The position numbers were made by a program, and so were the translations under genes. Of a stretch of DNA of 64,000 nucleotides, positions 35,468 through 47,300 are shown piece after piece. Numbering within the stretch: the first letter of the stretch is position 1; every line of letters begins with the position of its first letter. The stretch is from NCBI RefSeq assembly GCF_958979055.1, contig NC_084893.1, forward strand, positions 28,494,487-28,558,486, in the 5' to 3' direction. This DNA is from Alnus glutinosa. Taxonomy: Eukaryota > Streptophyta > Magnoliopsida > Fagales > Betulaceae. The notes below the pieces were generated by a model. That model was not told the origin of the DNA. It made no database searches and was given only the letters and a program-made list of their open reading frames with translations.

Positions 35468-38400
35468 ATGCATGGTATGTGGGTCTTCCTGAAGAAGAAC
35501 GTTTACTGTGGAAGTAAGGTGACTGATGTGGTTAGCTGGCCCGGAAGGAGCTACACTGCTAAAAAGGGTAACCTGGATTGTGAGCTTGTTGTTCATGGGA
35601 CTGCAACTCCGCTTCGGGAGGTGATTTTCAGGCAGAGCTACACACGAACACTTCTTTGTGGTATGTGTTTGCTTTCCCATTATGCTTTTGCAGCCTTTTT
35701 TAATTTTTTTTTTAATGGATGGTCCCTGCCGTTAGGGTGGAAATATCTAGGAGGGAAACAGTCTGAGAATGAAACAAAAAATTGGATGAAGGGTTGTTTC
35801 TTTTATGAAGGGATGAACCTCCTCAGCTGATAACATCCACCATCCATGGAGTTTATAGGGTGCAGGGGTAACCACCATTGTCATGACTCATGGTGTGATC
35901 ACCCCTTTACACTATCAGCTGTAAGGCTTTGAATCTTACAGTATGTCCCATGACAGTACAGAAAACTATTTAAGATTATTTGCCATATATTCCAAATTTA
36001 CGAATATCAGGAAACTTGAGGTTCACCTAGTAATGGGCACATTGTGAGAAAACATTACAGAAAGAAGATGAGGAAACTTGAGTAGCTGTTTGTATTGACT
36101 GGAAAATTTGCTTAGGAGGATGATGAAATTGACTGGATGTGGAATAGTATGAAGAGGATGTCAGTAATAGGATTTTAGCATCATCTTACAAATAAGGGGT
36201 AATTACCTTTCTCCCCATAAACTACCAAAAAATGCGCGATGTCCCCATGAACTACCAACTCGACCAAAATAGAATATTCAACTACCAAAGACAACCATTT
36301 TCCCCCCTTCCGTCAGTTAGAAGGGTTAAAAGAAACAGCCAATGGGTCATGTGCCGTTTTACATGGGGGCATGTTGGAAGATGGTGGTAATTCATGGGAG
36401 GAAAAGAGGAAGATGGTGGTAGTTCATGGGAGGAAAAGAAGAAGAATATGAGGGTAAAACGGCGTGTGACGGTCACGTGACCCGTTGACCGTTTGTTTTA
36501 ACCCCTTTGACTGACGGAAGGGGGGGAAAATAGTTATCTTTGGTAGTTGAATGCTCTATTTTGGTCGAGTTGATAGTTCATGGGGGCCTCGCGCATTTTT
36601 TGGTAGTTCACGGGGGGAAAATGTAATTACCCCTACAAATAATTCAAAAGTTACAACAGGGATCTAGTTTCAGTTCTACTTTAAGTAGTTTTTTATGCAC
36701 CTTAAAGATTGTCAATAACAAGCATTTCCACTATGTTTTTTGTTTAAAATATTCTAAATTAACCAGAAGATTAACAATTCAAAGATTATCTCAATCTTAC
36801 GTCCATTCATATTACCAATCAAAACAATAATTAAGCCAAAATCAAAACAAGCAGAAAATAAATGAACAAGAAATTTTGGTAACAAAGTGAAAACCTTTAA
36901 AAAAACTCTTCAAAAGACATTTGTAATCTTAGACCCAACTTACAACCTCATCAAACGACTCTTTTGTCTTTCACTGCTGTGGCTCTAGAACTTCTTAGCA
37001 TCTTTTACTAGAATCTCTTTTACGAACAAACTCATTCTTTACAACCCAAAACTCTGGTGACTAAAGATTTTCTTTTTTGGTTTGATTGATAACAAACAAG
37101 GATAGGTTTCAAGTTTTAAGCTCAAAGGTGTTTAAGATTCTTTCCAAGAATAATGGACAATAGCCTTTCTTCACATATGAAAATAGTGGCTTATTAGCCT
37201 TATATAGGCAGGGTGAAACCTCATTTTATAATTCAAGTAAGCTAACAATTAAGATTGACAAGATCAACTTCGATCAATTGAAGGTTGAGTTTGATCAATT
37301 GAATATTAGGGTTTCAAAGATCACATCAATTCAATCGATTAGACAATCGAAGCTCTCGGATTTTTGTATGGGAACATGACACTTCAGTCGATCAGATTGC
37401 GATTGAACTTCTCTAAAATTTGTATGAGACACTATTACATCACTTCGATCGATCCAACTGCGATCGAAGTCTCCAAATCTTCAATTCCAACATTTTTCTT
37501 GAACCACATTTTATATCGACTCAACCCTAAACCAAAACCTACAAATATACAACTCATATCTCATTTCCCATGTTTTGACACTCTATTGCTAACTTTTTTT
37601 ATAATCTTCCTGCAGTATGCATTATTTTGACAAAATATTGCACATTCATAGAGGATTTCTTAGTATAGCAATTCAGTGAAGCTTGATATAGTTGATGATG
37701 GGCTTCCCGGCAACATTCATCAAAACCAATTAAGGTTAAAAATTATATTGCCTTTAACGTCAGCTATAGGAACAACATAAAGTACAAGACTCATCCAAGA
37801 GAGATATGTAAATTTTAAAAATAAAGTTAAACGTTTAATTAAATTGTGATTTGACCTTTAAAATTGCAGTTTAGCCTTCAAAATTAAAAACACAACCCGA
37901 AATATCTACGTTTTCAAACCACCATTTTTCAAAAACACTCGCAAACGAAACATTTTCTGCAATTTTATTTAAAAACACACTCTCAGCATGCGGAATCGCA
38001 AGGCCAACCAGACTCTTAGTATTGAGATTTATTGTGCAAAAATGAACGGTGGAGGTTACATAATTGAGCAAAAACTTCGGTTATTTTTGTTCGTGGAAGG
38101 CAATCTCTACCGTTTATTTTTGCCCTGGAAGTGACTTTTTCAACCAAAAATAGCTCATAGAAAAAGCAGACTCAGACTCAGCTAACTAAACAACCTCCTG
38201 GAATCGATCAGCAATCAATAACATCTCAGACATGTACAAAATTCAATAACATAAATTTATTCATCCTTGTGTTTCGCTTTGCCGCTTGCTATCTTTTGAT
38301 TTTACAGTTTGGTTATTACCTTCCCTTTCCATTTTCAAACAGGTCTTAAAACTGGAGACCCATCAAGAAACATTGTTGAGATGATCTTTCAAAGAGCGTC

Positions 38401-38941
38401 AATAGACCCCTCAAAGCCATCAAGAAAGATCAAAGCTGTCCTCAAGGTGAAGAACACTGCAGAAAATGTCGAAAGGTTTGAAAAATATAGAGAAAATGTG
38501 AAGAAGAAGGCCTACGAGCAATACAAAAGGCATCCAAGAAGCACAGTGGATGGGAACGAGCTGTTACGATTCTATGGCACTACAATGGTCTGCTGTAGGG
38601 GAAAGTCAAATCGAGTCTCTGAGCTCTGTAAAGATCCCAGTTGTGGTGTCTGCAGAATAATTCAATCTAACTTTGACACATATTACACCAGAAGAAACGG
38701 GGTTCAATTGAGTACAAGCAGTGAGGACTTGATTGAGGACAAGATTGTCACTACAAGGGTGGAGAATGTAAGAAGGGCTGCCATAGTTTGCAGGACAATT
38801 GCTGGGAGCACAGTTAACATGGTGGTTGGGGAATATGAAGATTTTGATTCGGTTGGGAGTTCACAGTTTTCCAGCTTAGAACGCTTGACAGTGCTGAGTC
38901 CAAATGCTGTACTTCCCTGTTTCGTTATAGTTCTTGATTGA
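35468..38941 (+). CDS. PARP-like-fold protein of the plant C2H2/PARP family, without the zinc finger
   Basis: Exons 35468-35660 and 38343-38941 join in phase 1 to 263 residues. The start MHGMWVFLKKNVYCGSKVTD resembles the N-terminus of a plant family annotated as C2H2 zinc finger proteins (At1g75710 / At5g54630 type, from memory). The C-terminal part has the conserved blocks GDPSRNIVEMIFQRAS, IKAVLKVKNTAENVERFEKY, DGNELLRFYGTTMVC, SCGVCRIIQSNF, RRAAIVCRTIAGS and LSPNAVLPCFVIV. I recall this region being assigned to the ADP-ribosyltransferase/PARP fold, but the usual catalytic His is Tyr in FYGTT, so activity is doubtful. The C2H2 finger that normally precedes it is absent. Function is unknown. 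No disruption is seen within the exons. Confidence 0.8.
36195..36633. mobile_element. MULE-type MITE, 439 bp, with 9-bp target duplication
   Basis: The termini GGGGTAATTAC and GTAATTACCCC open inverted repeats of about 120 bp on each side (CATGAACTACCAACTCGACC against GGTCGAGTTGATAGTTCATG; CCCCCTTCCGTCAG against CTGACGGAAGGGGG). TACAAATAA lies at both borders (36186-36194 and 36634-36642). It is non-coding, sits in an intron and could fold into a long hairpin in the transcript. Confidence 0.88.
37830..38010. repeat. Degenerate MITE (GGTCCGTTT type)
   Basis: Words such as GATTTGACCTTTAAAATTGC, AAACCACCATTTTTCAAAAA and GGAATCGCAAGGCCAACCAG resemble, in reverse, the segment at 4325-4505. Borders are unclear. 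Confidence 0.4.
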
Positions 38942-39510
38942 TCTCAATCTTTATGTATATCTTTTCACATTAAGTGACAAAGATTTAATTCCAAGTTTTC
39001 CATGAAAAAGTGAGAGAGAATGGAATTAGATAAAGACCGTTGAAAGAACTAGAAGAGATGTGATGTAGTTTTTTTTTACAGCACCCAAGTCAAATCCAAG
39101 TAATAATATTAATAACCGCTCATATTTTGCTTGCATACAAAGCGAATTTCATATAGCAGGTAATTGAATTGACTGCCATTAATGCAACCCCTTACTGTAA
39201 AATTCAAAGCTAAGTAAGTGGCAATGCATCTGATAAACACAGCTGATACTATCAATGGTGATCTTCATCCTTAGAACCCAGACATGGGGAATATGTATAG
39301 CATTCAGTTATTGATGTTCAAAATGAAATTTAGGTTTGTAACCTGAGCTAAAGAACAAAGACATGGGGAAAAAGCTAATTTATTGCTAGATGTTACAAAA
39401 AGTAAGATGTAGTGGTATTAAACAAGAAATTGTAATTTATTACTACAATAAGTTTCTACCTCGGATTGTCACCAAAAGACCTCCAAACACGCATCCATCA
39501 GTGTAAGGTT
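38942..39510. other. Convergent intergenic spacer
   Basis: About 570 bp lie between the 3' ends of the PARP-like gene (plus) and the GRAS gene (minus). It should hold both 3' UTRs. No gene, repeat or structured element is seen. Confidence 0.7.
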
Positions 39511-41157
39511 TCAACTCCATGCAGAGGAGGCAACCAAAACTCGGTTTAACCAGCCCAAATATAGCGCTCCATCTGTCTCTTCAAGTGTATACTTCTCACA
39601 GTAGTTCTCCAGCAGGGTCTTGATCGTAGCATTCACTAAGGAGCTCAATGGATAAGGTGTAAACCCAGCCATCATAAACCGTGATCTCCATTTTCCAAGA
39701 AGCTCGTGGCGTTCCACTCTTTCAACCCCCTCACAAGCTATTATGTTAACAATATCTCGAGCCAGACAGTGCTGCTCAACATTGATCCGCTCCCTGTGCT
39801 CCCTTGGCAGAGTCACATCAATAGATTCAAAAATAGCCAAATAATAGTTCAGTGTTTCAAGGAAACGGTGAAAGAATGGAGCAGTGTTGGTATTGGATTC
39901 TTGCTCAACAAGAGTTACCACCTTTGGAGACAAGCTCTTAACCAACCTCAATAGCCGGTCACGATGATTCTGACTGCCCACGCTTTCATCAGGCATGTGG
40001 TGCAACACGAAGGCAAAATTCACTGCAATGGCTTCACCGGGTCGAACTCCAAGGTCTTCAAGTTGAATCTCAGTGCCAGAAATTGCAGCAGCATTGAACT
40101 CGAAGGGTACCTTACATGACTCGGCAAGCCTTGATAACCTCTTCCCAACAATATCAAGCCCCCCTCCTCGGGCATAAGCTGATGTGGAATCGTCTATGCC
40201 CGTGAGACGAATCTGTGGTGGCCCTCCAGGCCTTGCAGCAAGACCCTGAATTAAGCTCACCCACTGGCTGCCCTGTGCAATCTGAAAATCAATTATATGG
40301 ACTTGACTTTCATCCTTCATGGCTTCGGCAATAGCCCCATTTGCAGACATATACCCAAACTTGAAGTATGGGCAGACTTCATAGAGTAAGTGCATGTATG
40401 AGAGAAGTTCAGCGCTGGCAGGCTCTTTGCATCTAAGGGCTTTATAGATAGAACTTCCTGAAGAAGCCAACCTTGCAACAAGCCCTTCCAGCATGTAAGC
40501 TCCTAAACGTTGGATTGGCTCACCAGAAACTGACACCATCTGACGTAACTCTGACATCAACCATTCAGCTGTGACCATATCATTATCTGCTATTGCTTTC
40601 GCACAAGAACAAAGCACATCTTTCAAGTCCCCTCTGGAGATCATTTCCATCATTTGTTTCCACTTCTCCGCTTGTGATGGAATTTGGTTTTGGTTAGGCC
40701 CAACAAGGTTTGTGATAGGGTATACATCAAGAATATCTAAATCAGGTCCCAACATAGCAGTTTCTAGTTCCCGTATCTTGTGCCTCAGGTCATCAACATC
40801 ATCTGTTAAGCAAGATCCACTGACTGGTGAGCTGCATATATTGTCAGGGGATTGATGTGGGTCTATCGGGAATGACTGAGAATCTGGTTGTGAAATTGGG
40901 CTTCCATTAGGTGAGACACTGACAGTAGATGGAGAATTGTGAACAAAGTAACCACTGGTCCCTGACGATGATTCAAGTGTACAATATTGCTCAAAAGTCA
41001 GGGCCGAAGGGTGGGTTCCATGGCTGCTATCTTCAGAGCAAGAGTTGGGGTCAAAATTCTGGATGGGGGGCATGCAATAGGACAATGACTCTTGCACTGG
41101 CTGGTCAGAGAACCTGTGCAACCCATTTGAAATTCTTTGTTTCTGAGACGGTTGCAT
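39511..41157 (-). CDS. GRAS-family transcriptional regulator, PAT1 branch
   Basis: A single coding exon of 548 residues, as usual for GRAS genes. The variable N-terminus (MQPSQKQRISNGLHRFSDQP) and the block DDVDDLRHKIRELETAMLGP are PAT1-branch features. The GRAS domain follows in order: LHRI (about 180-260, with RQMVSVSGEPIQRLGAYMLE), VHIID motif VHIIDFQIAQGSQW, LHRII (VNFAFVLHHMPDESVG), PFYRE region (LPREHRERINVEQHCLARDI) and SAW region ending GALYLGWLNRVLVASSAWS. The branch includes PAT1, SCL5 and SCL21, linked to phytochrome A signalling and stress. Which one this is cannot be settled by eye. An in-frame ATG at 41253 would add 32 residues; 41157 is chosen because related proteins begin with MQ(T/P/A)SQ. 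No defect is visible. Confidence 0.92.
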   Translation of the reverse strand: MQPSQKQRISNGLHRFSDQPVQESLSYCMPPIQNFDPNSCSEDSSHGTHPSALTFEQYCTLESSSGTSGYFVHNSPSTVSVSPNGSPISQPDSQSFPIDPHQSPDNICSSPVSGSCLTDDVDDLRHKIRELETAMLGPDLDILDVYPITNLVGPNQNQIPSQAEKWKQMMEMISRGDLKDVLCSCAKAIADNDMVTAEWLMSELRQMVSVSGEPIQRLGAYMLEGLVARLASSGSSIYKALRCKEPASAELLSYMHLLYEVCPYFKFGYMSANGAIAEAMKDESQVHIIDFQIAQGSQWVSLIQGLAARPGGPPQIRLTGIDDSTSAYARGGGLDIVGKRLSRLAESCKVPFEFNAAAISGTEIQLEDLGVRPGEAIAVNFAFVLHHMPDESVGSQNHRDRLLRLVKSLSPKVVTLVEQESNTNTAPFFHRFLETLNYYLAIFESIDVTLPREHRERINVEQHCLARDIVNIIACEGVERVERHELLGKWRSRFMMAGFTPYPLSSLVNATIKTLLENYCEKYTLEETDGALYLGWLNRVLVASSAWS

Positions 41158-41361
41158 TGAAGAATCACCAATTCTCTTATTTAGCACGGCCAATGGGTGT
41201 AGTTGGTGGCCGAAAGCAATACCAGGAAACCTTTCTGCCACAAATGTTCTCAAACTTAACTGACAGCTCTCTCTCTCTCTTCTTGAACTACGAAGCTTGC
41301 TTACTTCAAATTATGCAGCTTTATCATCGTTTGCATATATGAAATATCAAAAAAAAATATT

Positions 41362-42188
41362 CTGCAGAGAAGGGTAGCAATATACTTAAAAGGTAATATG
41401 ATTGCTGGAAGAAATACTTTGTAGATCATAGTGACATGAAGTATGTAATGCTGTAGAAATGTATCCAATTAGCAACAAATGAAGTTATGATGGTTCTAAA
41501 CATTAACATTAATGCCTGCAGCTAGGTTAGATTGGATAAGTTTTTAGAGAGCTCAAACATGTACTTAGCTCCAAATCACAGACCTTAAGATTGAACAACA
41601 GAATCTTCCTATCATAACCATCTTTGATTAGATTAATACCATAACTACCGGAAAAACAGAGAGAGAGAGAGAGTCTTCCAACACCATCTATAGCATCTCA
41701 AATCATATAAATGTGGCGTACTTACTGACTACAAAACTAGATCCACAAGCTTGTAGAAAATACAGAGAGAGGAAAATATATATACAAATATAGAAGAAGA
41801 GCAGAGCTTCTGGATTTCAAACCAGACGGGGGTAACCCCTTTCATATGCCAAAGCAAAAAGACTCCATCTTTCCCAATTTTGAAACCAACCCATTTTCAC
41901 AAACAACATGTTACCTCAAAAAATGTAAACTTTTGAACCGAAATTTAGCTCAAAGATACAGAAAACGCCATAACCTCACCACCAAAACACATTTATTTAA
42001 TTCTAAACATACAAACACCTGCATCAACCATAAATAGCAAATGACACAGGAAGCATAGAAAATACATGTCTACCTAAAAGAGAAGAAGAAAATTTTACTA
42101 ATTTAAGACCAAACGAGGAGATTAAAGAACATGTTAACTTCAACTTCAACTTCAACTTCAACAACTACTTGATGGGTTTTTGGCATAC
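41362..42188 (-). other. Probable 5' UTR intron of the GRAS gene
   Basis: On the minus strand a donor GTATGCC follows CCATCGAAG, and a good acceptor CCTTCTCTGCAG lies about 200 bp upstream of the start codon. The upstream leader exon would be about 42189-42345. PAT1-branch genes often have a 5' UTR intron, so the model is plausible but rests on splice sites alone. Confidence 0.55.
42128..42162. repeat. (AACTTC)n short tandem repeat
   Basis: About five copies of the hexamer ACTTCA, inside the proposed 5' UTR intron of the GRAS gene. Confidence 0.85.
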
Positions 42189-42437
42189 CTTCGATGGTCA
42201 CGATGCTCAGGTTTCGTCTTCTTCTTAGCTTCAAAATCCAGACAAGGATCCAAGTGTGTGCACAAGGCCCCCTACCGCCCAACCCAAAAGAGTCTCTCTG
42301 CCATTTATCGTAAAGCTTGATTAAGGAATAACCTCATAATCCTCAGCATTTACATGGCTGCCATTGAGATTGAAGAAGAGGACATTTTTTTTTTTTCTTT
42401 TTTTTTTTCTTTTTTTTTTTTTGACAAAGAAGAGGAC

Positions 42438-42617
42438 AATGCTACATATCATCCCCTTGTCCTCCTTTTGTCACCCCAAAATTGATGTGGCTCTTAAAAT
42501 CGCCATTGGATCAAAATTCAATGGTAATCTATCATAAATCCAATGGTAATTTTAAGAGCCACATCAATTTTGGAGTGACAAAAGGAGGACAAGGAGATGA
42601 TGTGTAGAATTACTCTT
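42438..42617. repeat. MITE upstream of the GRAS gene
   Basis: The arms of about 80 bp are nearly perfect complements: CCTTGTCCTCCTTTTGTCAC against GTGACAAAAGGAGGACAAGG, continued by AAAATTGATGTGGCTCTTAA and its complement. A decayed relative is at about 61965-62130. It ends about 100 bp upstream of the proposed GRAS leader exon. Confidence 0.8.
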
Positions 42618-43095
42618 CTTTTATGGCGTCATCCATCTCGTCAACTTTTTAACTTTTTCTGTCGTTCGTAAACTATAATAATACGATATATACTTTGAAA
42701 TCGGATAGGAAGAAGAATGCAAGTTCAAAAGCCCCATTCCCCAACGTGGGGCGTTGGTCCACACGGTTTTATATGTGCCGTTAAATCCATCTTTCTAGCC
42801 TACTTTCATCATCCTCAACTTTTCCTTTGTATTGAAATTTGAAGCATTCACATCAAATTTATTCTCATTTTAATTAAAAAAAAAAAATGTGTTTTTTTTT
42901 TTTTTTAAAAAAATTAATTAATTAATTATTCACTTTTTTTAAAACACCCACATCTAACTTTCTTTTTTAACTATCTACTTTTATTACTCTATTTAAATAT
43001 TTATTTTCAATTATTTTTTTTATATGAGAGAATGTTAGAGATTTTTTATTTTTATATATATTTTGAGTAATTTTGGCTAGCCGGATGATAATGCT

Positions 43096-43250
43096 CTAAT
43101 GTTACTATTCACACTCATTTTTTAATATTGACGTGAAATATTTTATTTTATTTTATTTTTTTAAGTTGCTCATATAGGAAGTCACTTCAAATATGCTAAG
43201 TCAACCAGTATGAAATGAGTGTGATAAATGGATACGAAGAGTAGTATTAT
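43096..43250. repeat. MITE-like inverted repeat
   Basis: TAATGTTACTATTCACACTC on the left pairs loosely with GAGTGTGATAAATGG...GAGTAGTATTA on the right. Similar half-sites occur at about 23950-24010. Confidence 0.5.
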
Positions 43251-44905
43251 CTTTTTAACAATATCTATTTCAATTTTCACTTTATCCCTCAATTTACTAT
43301 TGAAGTTGGAATATCCAATTCTGCTGTCTAAAAATGACAAAAATACCTTCCATAAGATAAAAAAATGGTAAGTCATTTTTTATTGAAAATGTATTTTTGT
43401 CATTTGGATCGCGAAGGGATATTGCAATCCCAATGTTAAATTGAGGGCACATTGCAAAAATTAAGGTAAATGTAGGCAACCCTTTAATTTATACATGGCT
43501 AATTGCCTTTATAATCTTCTTACGTAGGAGTGATCCATGTTAATAGACTTTGATCAAAAGAGATTTTGTTATAATCCTGATTAGGTTTAATACTTTAATT
43601 TTGAGTATGGCCGCTAGATCTGATTCAGTCAAATGTAAAATAGGTTTAAGAGTCTTAACTTTTCATTTTTTATGAGCCCTAAATTTTTTAACATATTAGT
43701 TAGGCACCACACAAATTGGAAGTTCAAAACCTTTAGAAGGCTTGCTAAAACTTCACCAATAAACGATAACTTACATATGATATGGGATTCTTCTAGGTTT
43801 GAAACTGATTGTACTAAGAACTTGCCATCTTCTTCAAGTTCTCTAATGAATTAATCATATAATTGTTCATTAGGATTTGATTATCATAACTGGCGATCCA
43901 TTTACCAAGGGTCACTTGGGTCTCGGTCCACTTTAGACCCCGTTAGCCTTTGAATTGGGTTGTATTTGTCAGTAGGCGAGGAACAGTGTCGTCGGATTAG
44001 CCCTCTCTTTTCTAGAAAAATCACCGACTTGTGACCCCCAGTTCACCAGGTGCATTACGACAAACTATAGGGCCATCGACAAATGCCCATTACAACAAAC
44101 AATTTGATCATTATGATGACCGCCTACGAAGGGAAATATTTACTAGCCACTACTCACATCACAACAACCACCTCTGCCACATGTTCAAGCGAGGCCGTCC
44201 GTATTGACAGAATGTAGATAAATGATTTTTTTGGGTTGTGAAGAGTGTATTAAAAACACATAAATGTCCCTTTAAAAACAAAAAACAAAAACACCTATAT
44301 GTGAATTAAAAAAAAAAAAAAACATTTAAAATATTAAATGGTGAAGTGTATTTAAAAACACAGAATTAGGTCAGAGCTGGAAGATTTTTGGTAAAAACGG
44401 TAAAAACCGTCATATTCAAGTGGGGAGATCCGGAGATGGGAAGGGGGCAGCGTTCAAAATATCCTTAAAAATTAAAATATCTCTGTCGACTCTATCCACT
44501 AATTCATTCCTCATGAGTCATAAAATGTATTTTATAAAGATGTGTGGCCCAACTACAACAAAGGGGAATATATAGATAGGATAGTATTATTTTATATTTT
44601 TATAGTTAATATCTACAATTTGGTCCATTTAAATAGTATATATAAAGTTAAAAAAAAAATTAAAAAAAAAAATGAGAAAAGTCATTTGTAAAAAATATGA
44701 ATAAACCATGTTTGAAAATATATATATATATCAAACATGTTTGTCGTACGTCTTTGTTTCAGTTTTGGCTGGATCATCAAATAATCCATTTGTCTTTGTT
44801 TTGACTTCTCCCTAGTTTGAACTTAAGGTTAGTCATACATGTTTGGTTGTGGATATATCATATATGCCCTTATTAGTGTTAAAATATAAATTAATTGTGA
44901 TTTAA

Positions 44906-45245
44906 CTAGGGGTGATTGTTTATGTTCGGATCGGGTTGAGGCATGGGTATAAGACTATGTAAGTCAACCATAACCTGATCTATGTAATTAAATTGGTGAA
45001 ACCTCTTAACCTTAACCCTATAATTTTGTATTGGGTTCGCTGTTTATGTCAAAAATTATCTGCCGTTATGTCACGTGTCAGTTTCGGGTCGTATCGAAGC
45101 ATAGGTATAAAGCTATATAGGTTAACTCTAACTCGACTAATTTAATTAAGTTAGTCAAACTTTTCAACTATAACTTTTTAATTTCGTGTCGAGTTCATAA
45201 GTTGTATAAAAAAATTGACTGTCGATATCGAGCCAATGCATGTTG
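44906..45245. mobile_element. hAT MITE family R, two copies in tandem (degenerate)
   Basis: It opens TAGGGGTGATTG and shows the family words TTCGGATCGGGTTGAGGCAT and GGTATAA twice, about 170 bp apart, with a ACGTGTCAGTTTCGGGTCG block between. Borders of the second copy are uncertain. Confidence 0.5.
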
Positions 45246-47159
45246 TCGGACCTTTCTTCCTACTGGTTTGAGATTTTTTGTTTTGGTTGGAGTAGACTTC
45301 ATATCATAAACTTAATCTGTGTCTCACAAATTAAAACAAGGTCCAAATAGACAGATTTGAAGCTAGAGCAAAAGGGACAGCTATAAATAAAGAAAACCAA
45401 AAGGTGTTATGGTGCGTGACTTTCATGCCTTCCCATGGTTGAATTCCCAATAAATGGACAATATCTCAGCCTCATTCTTCCTTTGTCTTCATCCGGCCAC
45501 CAACTCCAAGCTATAGCTTTTGGCATTTTCTCTGTTTTGAAGGGCAAGTTCAACTCTTTTTTGTTTCAGATTGATAGCTTTTTGTATGAACTTTTTAAAA
45601 TATGAGATATTTCTCATCAGCATCACGTCCTGCAGTTGCAATATTTAAAATCTATGAGCATGTGTGTGAGAAGGGGTGGAAGTTTATGCAATTATACTAA
45701 ACTAGCATGTAACCGTGCCATGCGCGGGTTTTTACTATTTAAAATTGCATAATAAATTAGAACGTTACTTTTAATTTAAGAAACAAAATAAAAAATTAAG
45801 AATAAGATTGAAAATATGTAAATGTATATTATAAATTATCTTGTAAGGAATCAAAATAAATCACATGTATTAATTTTTTTTGTATTTTTTTATAAGTAAT
45901 GACATTATTCAATTTTTATAGACGTTAATTTAAGAGACATTTTACATAATATAGGAATTCACAAAAACAAATAACAAAATAGTGTACTCACATTATTGCT
46001 ATAACTTGTATTCAATATTTACAAAAGAAACCCTAAAGAAAATTTTGTTAACAATTAACATATTTAAACTAAAGAAAATCGCACTCTCACCATAATCAAA
46101 TAATTAATAATTAATAATTTATAAACCATCATACATGAAGCTAAATATTATATTGTCATTTTTATAAATATTGTTTTCTTATTACCTTTAAAATCGAGAG
46201 CAATATGAAATGAAGTGTAACTCATACAACTTTCTCTATATATATATATATATATATGTATAACATAAAAGAAACTACATTTAGAACATAAAATATAATA
46301 AGGACCAAAAATGAAAACAGATGACAAACGAAAAAAAATAAAATGAAAATACTCATATAGTATTTTATTTTTCTTTTATTGTATGTTTTCTCCAATTACA
46401 AAAACAGAAATAAAAATAATATATAAATTAGAACAGAAAATAAGGACAAAATATGAAAACGGACAATAAACAGAAACTGGAAAAATACTCCTATAATATA
46501 ATAAATATTTATTTTTAACATCATATTTTTACCATTACTATAAAGTATAAAGATCTTAGACACCTATGGTCTTTTCTTGCCCTAAAGAATCTTCGGATCC
46601 TTGTATGAAAAGGTTTTTTTTTATGGAGGCATGAAAGTGGGTTCAACGATTTTAGGCTCTCCTTAAATGATTTAAGATATTTGGTTAACAACAGTTATTT
46701 TTTAAGGATAAAAAACTGTTTTTACACAAAAATAGGATACAGTTATTTTCTAGGAAAAAAAAAAAAAAAAAACTGGTTTTACACAAAAATATGTACACTT
46801 GGCTGCAATTTAAAATGCCACTTGTCATAATATTATGCAATGTTCTGAGTGATTCCTCTATTATATATGATATATGATATGAAACCTCAAAAAATCCTAT
46901 GACAACCCCATGTCAATTTGTTGAAGCAATTTTTCGAGACGGCTGAGCTGGCGACGAGTCACTTGCAAAACAGGTAAAACAGTTATTGAAAAACCATTGG
47001 TTTTCGAAGGGACCGAAGAGACTCTAATGCTTAAGTTAGTATATATAATGTTTGAGAAATAACTAAAAAAAAAAAAAAAAGAGGGCTTTTGAAAGAGAGA
47101 GTGTAATACTTGATTTGAGGGTGGTGACTCTTTTTAGGAAAATGATTTGTAGGGATGGG

Positions 47160-47161
<2 letters not shown>

Positions 47162-47199
<38 letters not shown>

Positions 47200-47300
47200 A
47201 CACCCTCTTTTTATTAAAAAAATGAGTTTCAATGAAAAAGTGTCATCTATCAAATGAAACTTTTTCATTGAAACCAATTTTTTTAATGAAAAGAGAGTAT
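47162..47300. repeat. (C)38 tract followed by a hairpin
   Basis: A run of 38 C is followed at 47205-47300 by the arms CTCTTTTTATTAAAAAAATG / AATTTTTTTAATGAAAAGAG and TTTCAATGAAAAAGT / AACTTTTTCATTGAAA. Confidence 0.8.

Larger units (their letters stand above)
35661..38342 (+). other. Intron of the PARP-like-fold gene
   Basis: A 2.7-kb phase-1 intron, donor GTATGTG and acceptor TTTTCAAACAG. It contains a MULE-type MITE (36195-36633) and a degenerate MITE segment (about 37830-38010). I see no zinc-finger exon in it. Confidence 0.8.

Noticed and set aside
43880-44220. Less AT-rich segment checked for rRNA or a coding exon
   Set aside because: No rRNA helix motifs recognised and all six frames are interrupted.
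45690-46560. AT-rich stretch opening CATGTAACCGTGCCATGCGC, possibly a transposon end
   Set aside because: The opening looks like a repeat terminus seen in plants, but no matching right end or duplication could be found.
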